This document shows positions 25,528 to 33,973 of a stretch of 64,000 nucleotides of DNA, one piece after another. This stretch comes from Paraburkholderia unamae. Lineage in GTDB: Bacteria > Pseudomonadota > Gammaproteobacteria > Burkholderiales > Burkholderiaceae. Position 1 is the stretch's first letter; each line of letters opens with the position of its first letter. The stretch is from the NCBI RefSeq assembly GCF_003268775.1, contig NZ_QLSU01000025.1:1-64000 (forward strand), written 5' to 3'. The position numbers were made by a program, and so were the translations under genes. The notes beneath the pieces are model-generated. The model was given only the letters and a program-made list of their open reading frames with translations, was not told the origin of the DNA and ran no database searches.

Positions 25528-26577
25528 ATGACTCCAGCAGACACCATGCCAACGACGAATGCCCGCGGCACGATCCTCGTCACCGGTGGCGCGGGCTACA
25601 TCGGCTCGCATACCTGCGTGGCGCTCCTCGATGCGGGTATCGACGTCGTTGTCGTAGACAATCTCGTCAACAGCCGCCGGGAATCGCTCACGCGCGTCCA
25701 GGCAATCACGGGCCGGTCCCTCGCCTTCTACGAAGCCGATGTGCGCGACGCACAGGCGCTCGAGCGCATCTTCGAGGCGCATGAGATCACGGGCGTGATC
25801 CACTTCGCGGCGCTCAAGGCCGTTGGCGAATCGGTGGCCAAGCCGATCGAGTACTATCGCAACAACCTGGACGGACTGCTGGCCGTGCTGGACGTCATGC
25901 GCCGCCATGACTGCAAGCAGTTCGTGTTCAGTTCATCGGCAACGGTGTACGGCGCGCCGGAACGCTCGCCCATCGACGAAACCTTCCCGCTCACCGCGAC
26001 GAATCCATACGGGCAATCCAAACTGATCGCCGAACAGATCCTGCGCGATGTCGCTATTGCCGATCCGTCGTGGCGCATCGCGGTATTGCGTTATTTCAAT
26101 CCGGTGGGCGCGCACGACAGCGGCCTGATCGGCGAAGATCCCGCGGGCATTCCCAACAACCTCATGCCGTTCGTCGCGCAGGTGGCGGTGGGGAAACTGG
26201 CACAGCTTCGCGTGTTCGGCGGCGATTACCCGACGCCGGACGGCACCGGCGTGCGCGACTATATTCATGTGGTCGATCTGGCTCACGGACACCTGAAGGC
26301 GCTCGATGCGCTCGTCGCGCATGACAAAGGCTTCACCGTGAATCTCGGCACGGGACGCGGCTACAGCGTGCTGGAAGTCGTGAAGGCGTTCGAGCAGGCT
26401 TGCGGACGCGCGGTGCCGTTTGAAATCGTCGCGCGCCGCCCAGGTGACATCGCCGAGTGTTACGCCAATCCGGCCACCGCGCAGTCGCTCATCGGCTGGG
26501 AAGCGCAATACGGCATCGAGCGCATGTGCGCCGATCACTGGCGCTGGCAGGAGAAGAATCCGCGAGGGTTTGTCTAA
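25528..26577 (+). CDS. galE: UDP-glucose 4-epimerase
   Basis: A 349-residue extended-SDR epimerase. The NAD motif is TGGAGYIGSHT, followed by VVVVDNLVNSRRESL. The active site is intact, with FSSSATVYG and the YxxxK motif YGQSK. ILRYFNP-like VLRYFNPVGAHDSG and DGTGVRDYIHVVDLAHGH are diagnostic of GalE. It interconverts UDP-glucose and UDP-galactose, supplying galactosyl donors for the neighbouring polysaccharide locus. An internal ATG at 25546 (MPTTNARG) is an equally plausible start, as neither has a strong ribosome site. Confidence 0.95.
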   Translation: MTPADTMPTTNARGTILVTGGAGYIGSHTCVALLDAGIDVVVVDNLVNSRRESLTRVQAITGRSLAFYEADVRDAQALERIFEAHEITGVIHFAALKAVGESVAKPIEYYRNNLDGLLAVLDVMRRHDCKQFVFSSSATVYGAPERSPIDETFPLTATNPYGQSKLIAEQILRDVAIADPSWRIAVLRYFNPVGAHDSGLIGEDPAGIPNNLMPFVAQVAVGKLAQLRVFGGDYPTPDGTGVRDYIHVVDLAHGHLKALDALVAHDKGFTVNLGTGRGYSVLEVVKAFEQACGRAVPFEIVARRPGDIAECYANPATAQSLIGWEAQYGIERMCADHWRWQEKNPRGFV

Positions 26578-26599
26578 CGAGGGTCTAACGACGCAAGGC

Positions 26600-26634
26600 C
26601 TGCGTTCGCGCTACGACAGCAAGCGCGGACGCAG
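26600..26634. terminator. Convergent hairpin between galE and the H-NS-like gene
   Basis: A 13-base stem, CTGCGTTCGCGCT (26600-26612) with AGCGCGGACGCAG (26622-26634), is complete if one G-U pair is allowed. There is no T tract. It may end both convergent transcripts. Confidence 0.4.
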
Positions 26635-26670
26635 CCGGATCACCGCCGGAGATCGCCCCGGCTGAGGCGC

Positions 26671-26970
26671 TCAGCGCTTTATCAAAAAGCGATCGCGATT
26701 CTTTGTGTCCGCTATCCAGGCCGGCGCCCGCCCTCTTCCTGACCACGTCGCCCCGGTCTTGGGATCGATGTACTTCGGCGGCAACGCACTCTTCGGCTTG
26801 CTGCTTCCCGACGCGCCCCGGCTACCAAAGATATCGCGCTGGGTGATTCCGTATTCTTTTACTTTCTCGCGAATTTCCGCGAGAACCTGATCCAGCTCGG
26901 CCCGACGAGCTTCCAATGCCTGCTGTTCCAGCGCGACCAACTGAGCTCTCAGGTCTTTATATGTTGGCAC
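26671..26970 (-). CDS. H-NS-family nucleoid-associated protein
   Basis: A 99-residue H-NS-like protein. The N-terminal coiled coil (about 1-45, LRAQLVALEQQALEARRAELDQ region) mediates oligomerisation. The C-terminal DNA-binding core is YIDPKTGATWSGRGRAPAWI, with the family's TWSGRGR minor-groove motif. It starts at a GTG (26970) with GAGGAGG just upstream. H-NS proteins silence AT-rich acquired DNA. Its placement between galE and galU, at the edge of the AT-richer exopolysaccharide island, suggests a local regulatory role. Confidence 0.9.
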   Translation of the reverse strand: MPTYKDLRAQLVALEQQALEARRAELDQVLAEIREKVKEYGITQRDIFGSRGASGSSKPKSALPPKYIDPKTGATWSGRGRAPAWIADTKNRDRFLIKR

Positions 26971-27089
26971 GGATGGCCTCCTCAAATGATTGTCTATGCC
27001 CGATCACCACAACAATTCCTGCTCACGCACGTAGACGACTTGCGTTCGCAACCCTCCGGTCGAATACGGCTTGAACGCGTCACGCAAGG

Positions 27090-27124
27090 AAAAAAAGCCC
27101 GCCATATCCTAAAACATGGCAGGC
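27090..27124 (-). terminator. Rho-independent terminator downstream of galU
   Basis: On the minus strand GCCTGCCAT pairs with ATGGCGGGC over a 10-base loop, followed by seven T residues. It lies about 100 bases past the galU stop. Confidence 0.75.
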
Positions 27125-27223
27125 GAAACCAGGACGGCGGGGGACCATCCCGGGTAGACATGTACTGGGACTTTCAAGAACACGGATCAACTGTGACTCG
27201 GTACGACGCTGCGCGCAAAAACC

Positions 27224-28150
27224 TCAAGCAGCGTTCACGGCTTCCGCTTGTGCGTACGCATTGGAGTCGCCCTGGTCAATGCGGCGCAATTGTTCGCTGA
27301 GGTATTGCGTGAACTCCGGCCCGACCTCGCGGTGCAGAAGCGCAAACTCAACGGTTGCCTTCAGATAACCGATCTTGCTGCCGCAATCGTATCGCTTGCC
27401 GCGATACTTGTAGGCCAGTACCTGCTCGTCGGCGAGCAGAGACTCGATTGCATCCGTGAGCTGAAGCTCACCGCCGGCGCCTGGCTTGAGCGCGCGCAGA
27501 TGATTGAAGATGCGCGGCTTGAGGATGTAGCGGCCGACCACGCCCAGATTCGACGGCGCCACGTCGGGGGCCGGTTTCTCGACTATTCTGGACAACTTGA
27601 TGATATTTTCTTCCCACGCGCGTCCATCGACAATCCCGTACGAGCGCGTATCTTCACGCGGAATTTCTTCGACGCCGAGCACCGAGCTGTGATAGTGATT
27701 GAACAGTTCAACCATCTGCGACGTGACCGGCGGTTCACCGTGAAGCAGGTCATCGGCGAGAATCACGGCGAACGGGTTGTCGCCCACGAGCTTTTCTGCG
27801 CAAAGCACCGCATGCCCGAGCCCGAGCGCTTCCGGTTGCCGCACGTAAAAGCAGTCGACGTGACTGGGCTTGATGCCACGGACCAGTTCGAGCAACTGCT
27901 TTTTCCCGCGCGCTTCGAGCTCTGCCTCGATCTCGTAAGACTTGTCGAAATGGTCTTCGATCGCCCGCTTGCTACGGCCGGTCACGAAAATCATTTCCGT
28001 GATGCCGGCGGCAATCGCTTCTTCGACGGCGTACTGGATCAGCGGTTTGTCCACCACAGGCAGCATTTCCTTCGGGCTGGCTTTGGTAGCGGGGAGAAAA
28101 CGTGTACCGAGACCAGCAACGGGAAAAACGGCCTTCGTGACTTTAAGCAT
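27224..28150 (-). CDS. galU: UTP-glucose-1-phosphate uridylyltransferase
   Basis: A 308-residue nucleotidyltransferase. The N-terminal MLKVTKAVFPVAGLGTRFLP nucleotide loop, ATKASPKEMLPVVDKPLIQY, and FVTGRSKRAIEDHFD are diagnostic of GalU. It makes UDP-glucose, the precursor for galE and for the WcaJ-type initiating transferase. The ATG at 28150 follows TTGGAG, and the in-frame extension upstream has no family similarity. It is followed by an intrinsic terminator. It lies downstream of the polysaccharide genes on the same strand but behind a 250-base gap, so it probably has its own promoter. Confidence 0.95.
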   Translation of the reverse strand: MLKVTKAVFPVAGLGTRFLPATKASPKEMLPVVDKPLIQYAVEEAIAAGITEMIFVTGRSKRAIEDHFDKSYEIEAELEARGKKQLLELVRGIKPSHVDCFYVRQPEALGLGHAVLCAEKLVGDNPFAVILADDLLHGEPPVTSQMVELFNHYHSSVLGVEEIPREDTRSYGIVDGRAWEENIIKLSRIVEKPAPDVAPSNLGVVGRYILKPRIFNHLRALKPGAGGELQLTDAIESLLADEQVLAYKYRGKRYDCGSKIGYLKATVEFALLHREVGPEFTQYLSEQLRRIDQGDSNAYAQAEAVNAA

Positions 28151-28399
28151 ACGAACTCCAAGATGAATGTGCTGATATCTGGCGACAGCATAGCTTTGGT
28201 TTGGCGCTGCGGGGGGCGACTGGCTGAAAACGTTCGGGTTTTGACGGATTCGGTTAGGTGTGGCGATTCGAATTCTCACGAACGATGGCCTATTCTTCAG
28301 TACGAGCCACTCAATCAGGTGATTGATGTATAACCTTCTAATCTACAAAGTAATCCTAACGACATCAGTGTTGCATAAAAATACCAAAACTTAAAATGA

Positions 28400-29563
28400 C
28401 TACCTTGATATAGACCTGAGGAAGCGATCGAACTCGAGCAATCTGGTTTCGGCACCTGAGAATCGGGACTCATTCTGCCCGGAAGTGAGCATACGGCTCA
28501 CCGTTACAATGCAATCCTCCGACGTCGGCATGCTTTCGCGTGGCCCTGGCAACGCATTGTCGTCCAGAAAATCGACACACTTCTTTTGATAGCAAAACAA
28601 AAGGGTAGGTACGTTGTAAACGTAGCTCACAATTCCGCCGTGAAGCTTCGATGTCAGCACACAGGAAGCCAAGGCAATACGATCGATGACTTCTGTAATC
28701 GAATGAGCGTACGTGAATCGACTAACGCGAACATTTTTCGGGAGAAAAAGGCGAGAAATATCCCCGGTTACCGATACGCTTTCATCGTCCAAGGCGAGAA
28801 ACACAACCTCGTCAACCAGACCTAGTCGATCAACCTCCGACAGCGTAGCAAGTACAACGTCAACATACGCCTCAAGATGAATTGCGACAATCAATGTCTT
28901 CGGACGAGACTCCGTCCGCTTCGGCGTATATATCGCTGGCAAACTAAACGCGAGATCACCTAAATTAGGCGGCGTTCTCCCGATCTCCATTGAAACGACT
29001 TGCGCTGAAGCGTGGTCTCTCACCGCCAGATAACGGATACGCGACACGATTTCCACAAATTTCCGCTTTCTCTCCGGTGTCTTGAAAGGTCCAACTGAGA
29101 CCCCAATGGCGGCCACCGGTTTCTGAAATAATCCACTCCACAACGAAACAAATCTTGCGAAACCAACAGAAGCATCCGCGCCAAAAAGAGATCCACCACC
29201 AAATATCGCAACGTCGCATTTAAAAATCGCTGCGAGATACGTCGATGCCCTTGCCGCTGCGCCGACAAAACCAGGGCGATTCCAAAGTGATCTCGCAATC
29301 GGAACATGAAAGGCATCAACCAGTTCGATCTGTGCAGAAGCTCCAACAATGACCGGCCGGATTCCAGCGTGCGTTCGGCAAATTCCTTGCAGCAGAAATC
29401 CGAAGAGATCGTCTCCAAAGTTATGTCTTCCATAGAACCCGAAGAACGCGACCCGCTTATCGCTGACTTTCGATCCACTGGAATGGCGAGCGGAGTCGTT
29501 ACGAACGTCGCCACAACCCGGTCTTTTAGTGTCCGACGTCGACTCCTCGATAGCGCTATTCAC
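28400..29563 (-). CDS. Polysaccharide pyruvyl transferase-family protein
   Basis: A 387-residue CsaB/WcaK-type pyruvyl transferase. The fold's first Rossmann motif is FFGFYGRHNFGDDLFG, followed by AIFGGGSLFG and GVSVGPFKT. Late blocks TSKLHGGIV and FCYQKKCVDFL are also typical. It would add a pyruvate ketal from phosphoenolpyruvate to a repeat-unit sugar, giving an acidic polymer. It starts at a GTG in a GTGA overlap with the glycosyltransferase stop and has GGGAG upstream. It is the last gene of the leftward polysaccharide cluster. Confidence 0.82.
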   Translation of the reverse strand: MNSAIEESTSDTKRPGCGDVRNDSARHSSGSKVSDKRVAFFGFYGRHNFGDDLFGFLLQGICRTHAGIRPVIVGASAQIELVDAFHVPIARSLWNRPGFVGAAARASTYLAAIFKCDVAIFGGGSLFGADASVGFARFVSLWSGLFQKPVAAIGVSVGPFKTPERKRKFVEIVSRIRYLAVRDHASAQVVSMEIGRTPPNLGDLAFSLPAIYTPKRTESRPKTLIVAIHLEAYVDVVLATLSEVDRLGLVDEVVFLALDDESVSVTGDISRLFLPKNVRVSRFTYAHSITEVIDRIALASCVLTSKLHGGIVSYVYNVPTLLFCYQKKCVDFLDDNALPGPRESMPTSEDCIVTVSRMLTSGQNESRFSGAETRLLEFDRFLRSISR

Positions 29564-30720
29564 TTTTTAGCTCCCTCAATCCAGTAATCGGAAATCACAG
29601 CAGGATGATGCTTTTGTGGTCCATTTAGCAGTTGTCGATATAGACGGACGTATGAACTAAAGAACTTGTGGCCGCCAAATCTACGAAACGCAAACTCACG
29701 CGCCGCCGCACCCATTCTCTTTCTCAACGCGCTGTCGTTGATCAAGCGCTCGGTGTACAGAAATAATTCCTCATCATTGTTCGCCAGGAACCCGGTAACA
29801 CCATGGATGACCACATCGCGATTACCCACAATTCTGCTCACTACTGCGGGAAGTCCCGCTGCCTGTGCCTCGATCAGTGCGATTGGCATTCCCTCCCATA
29901 GCGACGTCAAAACAAAGACGTCACACTCCGCTAGTTGCTTGCGAAGCCGTGAACTCTCAATCCAACCGGTTAGCTCAAGCGCATCCCGATCGATCCATTC
30001 GCTTACAGCGGTAGATTCCCCGTCGCCGAACCAAACAAAATCAACCGCGTCGCGCTTTGCTCGCTTTGCTATCCGCGAAAAACGCCACGGTGCCTTTTGG
30101 TACGTCACGCGCCCGGCCGTACACACCGTTACCGCTCGCCGGCCGCGCGTAGCATCGCTTTCCGAGAAGTCGGTCAACTCCACTGCGTTCTCCACGACAC
30201 TAATTCGATCGGATCGGCCGAGTAACCTGCTTGCGTACAACCGCTCGCTCTTCGAACAAGTGACGATGTGGCCACCTAGAGCGTGAAGAAATCTCTCGAT
30301 AAAAAGGTACGCTTTTGCTTTTCTTGGTGAAATGTCCTTCTTCAAGAATGCAAACCCGTGAGGAGAATAGAGAACCCGGTCCCCGATTCCGAGAATCTTT
30401 GCGGAAATACGACCAATCGCGGCCGCTTTCGACGAATGGAAATGAAAAATATCTGCATTCTCGCTCCGTAGCACCATCGCCAGAACCGGAGCAGTCCAAA
30501 GATCGTGAAGTCCAACCGCTGTCTTCATATCGATCACTCGACGGCGTACCCGAGGATCAAAAAGACGATCGAGTCTTTCCGATGATGGCGTGTCCGAACG
30601 CATCGAATGAATGATCACGACGTCATCGCCCGCGCGCGCCTGGCTGTTTGCGAGGAGAAGGAGATACTGCAATACTCCCCCTCCGAGGGCTTCAGTCACG
30701 TGCACTATCTTTTGTCTCAT
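29560..30720 (-). CDS. Glycosyltransferase family 4
   Basis: A 386-residue GT-B enzyme. The N-terminus VHVTEALGGGVLQYLLLLAN and HFHSSKAAAIGRI give the acceptor half. The donor half has TAGRVTYQKAPWRFSRIA and the retaining EX7E-type motif in EGMPIALIEAQAAGLP. It transfers a sugar from a nucleotide donor to the lipid-linked repeat unit at the cytoplasmic face. The ATG at 30720 has GGTGAGG upstream, 7 bases after the polymerase stop, and the stop overlaps the pyruvyl transferase start. Confidence 0.9.
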   Translation of the reverse strand: MRQKIVHVTEALGGGVLQYLLLLANSQARAGDDVVIIHSMRSDTPSSERLDRLFDPRVRRRVIDMKTAVGLHDLWTAPVLAMVLRSENADIFHFHSSKAAAIGRISAKILGIGDRVLYSPHGFAFLKKDISPRKAKAYLFIERFLHALGGHIVTCSKSERLYASRLLGRSDRISVVENAVELTDFSESDATRGRRAVTVCTAGRVTYQKAPWRFSRIAKRAKRDAVDFVWFGDGESTAVSEWIDRDALELTGWIESSRLRKQLAECDVFVLTSLWEGMPIALIEAQAAGLPAVVSRIVGNRDVVIHGVTGFLANNDEELFLYTERLINDSALRKRMGAAAREFAFRRFGGHKFFSSYVRLYRQLLNGPQKHHPAVISDYWIEGAKK

Positions 30721-30727
30721 GATTACC

Positions 30728-31768
30728 TCACCCAAGTTGTTGCAGAGTCGGGGCCAGTTGGTACGGGATGAATGGAGACTCCCCGTGTCCTTCTTCGTCG
30801 ACCATGTTGTGGACCCGTCCCAGCAGGGCGACACAGCCAATTACAAACAACCAGGCAGCCAACCGAGGACTTACTCGTGGTTTCTGCGGCGCAAATTGCC
30901 GCCATAGCATTACGACCATCAGGACAACCAGAATGAGTTGAAACCGGATTCCCGCATACGTAATCTGCGTCAACCCATAGAACGCGAGCGCCAGTCCACC
31001 ACAAACAACCCAACCAACCGGCGGAATGTCAAATTGCTTCCGAAAGACAATCATCGTTCTAAGAATCAATATCTGCACAATCAGAAGCAGCAGTCCCGAG
31101 GATGCACTGGGAGCGGCAATGCCGCTGTACAAGTTTCCTTTGTCCGCAATGTAGTCCGGCATCAAGAACGATGCACCAACAGCAACGATCGAAACACCAA
31201 TGAGCAAAGGTGTTTGCCCTCGTCTCGTCGCGGCAATGAAGAACAGGAATAGCAAGATCGAAGAGAAGTGCGTACACGTCCCTATCGCCATATAGATGAA
31301 GTACCTGACCGGATTACGCTGCATCGGTACTCGCGTCGCGAGTATAAATATTGACGATGCCAGACCGAACCGCATGACGTTCATCGTCAATTCGTAGAAC
31401 ATCGCCGGCACCAGCAGCAATCCGCCAAACCATGCACCATAGCGATTTCTTGCTATTGAAAAAATTAGTAAAGCGCAGGTTGTCGCAGAAATTGCATTTG
31501 TTACAAATCTTGGGTCCGGATAGATTGCCCAAAGAAGATGCGCGTAACCATTGAATAGAGGCTCCCCACCATAAGTCCCCCCCTCCCCCAGGTCCATAAA
31601 TGCCGTGTAATAGGCCGCAGTATCCGTGCCGCTATGGCCGCGCAGAACGACGAGTGCAATCATAGGAATGCTACAAACTACGATTACCGCTCTATTCGTC
31701 CCGCCATACGTCAGGCAAAGCGCTACCCCGAGGTAGAAAACCAAAAGTGGAAGTAAATAATATGTCAT
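30728..31768 (-). CDS. EpsG/Wzy-family polysaccharide polymerase
   Basis: A 346-residue protein with about ten hydrophobic segments. The EpsG-type motif RGHSGTDTAAYYTAF follows TM2, with a large periplasmic loop around residues 55-85. Such proteins polymerise lipid-linked repeats in the Wzx/Wzy pathway. It lies between the flippase-glycosyltransferase fusion and the family 4 glycosyltransferase in a closely packed cluster, as expected for a locus-specific polymerase. Wzy identity is by topology and context, since these proteins diverge fast. Confidence 0.82.
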   Translation of the reverse strand: MTYYLLPLLVFYLGVALCLTYGGTNRAVIVVCSIPMIALVVLRGHSGTDTAAYYTAFMDLGEGGTYGGEPLFNGYAHLLWAIYPDPRFVTNAISATTCALLIFSIARNRYGAWFGGLLLVPAMFYELTMNVMRFGLASSIFILATRVPMQRNPVRYFIYMAIGTCTHFSSILLFLFFIAATRRGQTPLLIGVSIVAVGASFLMPDYIADKGNLYSGIAAPSASSGLLLLIVQILILRTMIVFRKQFDIPPVGWVVCGGLALAFYGLTQITYAGIRFQLILVVLMVVMLWRQFAPQKPRVSPRLAAWLFVIGCVALLGRVHNMVDEEGHGESPFIPYQLAPTLQQLG

Positions 31769-31810
31769 TTGTCAGGCTGCGATGAGAAAGTCACTCACGA
31801 CGCATAATAT

Positions 31811-33973
31811 TTAGGCAAACTTACGAGATATGACACACCGACGTAGGTATTTCATCGCACTGAGAATGGAGAAACATACCCATTCGACATTGGTAATCGC
31901 CCCAATTTTCCTGAAATGGAGATAGTTATCCTGCTCACCCTGTTGAATTTTCCAAAGTTGTGCACTCAACCCGGAACTTGCCCCAAACTGGGATTTGTAG
32001 ACATACGACAGTGGTGTCGAAAAGAGCGAGCCTTTTCCGCCATCCATCAGGAAGACACCTAGCAACATGAAATAGTCCTCCGCGTGGCGTTTCTTTTCAT
32101 CAAACCGTGACGAACAATCAGAACGCATCACTATGCTCGACGGCGTAAAGCGGTTCGAGAACAAGACCTTCGCGCGAGAAACAGCTTTCGGCTCATTGAC
32201 GTCTAGAAGTGCAATCGAATCAAAACGTGCTCTCGCATCGAGTTCAGCAACGGGATGACCGGTAATTGCGACGTCCTGATTTCGAAGCATCCAACCGCAT
32301 TGGACCTCGAGCTTCCGAGGATGCCAGGCATCATCGGAATCGAGAAACGCGATATAGGGTTGCCGTGCCATCGACCAACCGACGTTTCGGGCTTTACCCG
32401 GACCACTGTTGGATACGAGCTTTTCTAGCTTGATCCAGCCCGTTTCGTATCGGGATATCACCGTCCCAATAAACTCCCGTGTGCCATCAGTACTGCAATC
32501 GTCGACGAGAATCACCTCGCGTGGCCGGGCGGTTTGAGCTGCGATCGACGCGATCGCGCGCTCGATTGTTCGACTGCAATTGAAACACGGGATAACGACA
32601 CTAACTGGCAACTCGCCCGTTCCGTCACTGGCCTCCATCACATTCTCGGCAGACTTCCGCGAGGACTCACTCAATTCACGGTTCATGTTATTCCCCTTAC
32701 CCCTCAGAACGTAGATGCGCGCCGAAGCCACTGACACCGCAGCCCAAAGTGCTTCGCCCAGCACAGTGGCAATCGCAGCTCCCTTGAGTCCATAAAGAGG
32801 AACGAGTGCGCAACTCAGGATCACGCTAAAAAGCAGCGCCGCCGACGCACAATAGTTGCGTACGCGAATCAGATTCGACGTCGTCATTACTGACGATGCG
32901 CTAGTCGTCAGAAAGCGGAACGGAACGCAGAGCGTCATCAAAGTTACGGTGGGAACCGCCGCTGTATACCGAGCGCCGAATACGAGCGGCAACACGACCG
33001 GGACGGCTAAGGCGGCAATAGCGGCAGTTCCTAACCCCGTAATGACCATCCAAAGATTGCCCGTCCGGTAGGCCGCTGCGAGGCGCCCATCGCGAAGTGC
33101 AGCCCACCGATGAAACCTGGGCATCAAGAGCTTCTGAAAGAGCACAGTTGGCGCAAGATAGAGCGCAGAAAGAACCGTTATCGCGACGCTGAACACTGCC
33201 GTGTCAGAACTGCTTCCAAGATGAGAGAGGAGAACTAGCCCGCTCTGGTTGTAGGCGTAAAAAATCACGCTTGCGAGTCCAAAAGGCATCGCGTTACGCC
33301 AAAGCTCTTTCATCTTCGGCGCGTTCGGCGTCCCGAAAATTCCGTCCTCACTCGGACGTTTCCCATGACCGGCAAGTTGAGCCGATCCGCCTATTAGGCC
33401 TTTGATAGAAATCCATGCGCCGATCGAAATCAACGCACCGATGACTCCGAACCCCAACGCAATCACCGTACTGCCGGCGTGGAATGCACCGCAGGCGACG
33501 AGGAAGCCAAATCTGCCAAGGTTCTGGAGGATTTGCCATATGGCTACAAGTCCGAAACGCTCCTCCAGTTGAAACTTCGCGGCAGCCATCTCAATGGCTC
33601 CCTGCGTCAAGAGCGCCGGCATTAGCAGAACGATATTTACACCCACGTCCCATGGCTGCGCGAGCGCCCAAAGACACGCAGCAATTAGGCACAGGACACT
33701 ACTACGCCGAACGAAGCTAACGGAAACGTCCATCCACCGGATTGCCGTCCATCCCTCCGTTCCATACGCCTTTAGCCAAAACGCAGGCAAACCGAAACCT
33801 ACTGCCGGCGCGATGATCGTGATTACCGCAAGCGCGGACGCAAAATGGCCGAAGCTTTCTGGGGGCAAAAGGCGAGCCAGCACCACTTGGACTGCGAACG
33901 CAAACGCCGCGGATCCAAGCGAGCTAACGGCGAGAAGCATCATGCTCCATGCGTCGCGCGTTCTAGCGTTCAT
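31811..33973 (-). CDS. Flippase (Wzx-type) fused to a family 2 glycosyltransferase
   Basis: A 720-residue open frame with two proteins' worth of domains. Residues 1-429 form an oligosaccharide flippase with many membrane helices (AFAVQVVLARLLPPESFGHF start). Residues 430-720 form a GT2 enzyme with PVSVVIPCFNCSRTIERAI, VDDCSTDGT and the DxD-like FLDSDDAWHPRKLE. The junction around residue 430 contains an internal ATG at 32686 preceded by AAGGGGA at ideal spacing, so the transferase could also be made separately. The start at 33973 overlaps the wzc stop by 11 bases. It would export repeat units and elongate them. No stop or frameshift is visible at the junction. Confidence 0.8.
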   Translation of the reverse strand: MNARTRDAWSMMLLAVSSLGSAAFAFAVQVVLARLLPPESFGHFASALAVITIIAPAVGFGLPAFWLKAYGTEGWTAIRWMDVSVSFVRRSSVLCLIAACLWALAQPWDVGVNIVLLMPALLTQGAIEMAAAKFQLEERFGLVAIWQILQNLGRFGFLVACGAFHAGSTVIALGFGVIGALISIGAWISIKGLIGGSAQLAGHGKRPSEDGIFGTPNAPKMKELWRNAMPFGLASVIFYAYNQSGLVLLSHLGSSSDTAVFSVAITVLSALYLAPTVLFQKLLMPRFHRWAALRDGRLAAAYRTGNLWMVITGLGTAAIAALAVPVVLPLVFGARYTAAVPTVTLMTLCVPFRFLTTSASSVMTTSNLIRVRNYCASAALLFSVILSCALVPLYGLKGAAIATVLGEALWAAVSVASARIYVLRGKGNNMNRELSESSRKSAENVMEASDGTGELPVSVVIPCFNCSRTIERAIASIAAQTARPREVILVDDCSTDGTREFIGTVISRYETGWIKLEKLVSNSGPGKARNVGWSMARQPYIAFLDSDDAWHPRKLEVQCGWMLRNQDVAITGHPVAELDARARFDSIALLDVNEPKAVSRAKVLFSNRFTPSSIVMRSDCSSRFDEKKRHAEDYFMLLGVFLMDGGKGSLFSTPLSYVYKSQFGASSGLSAQLWKIQQGEQDNYLHFRKIGAITNVEWVCFSILSAMKYLRRCVISRKFA

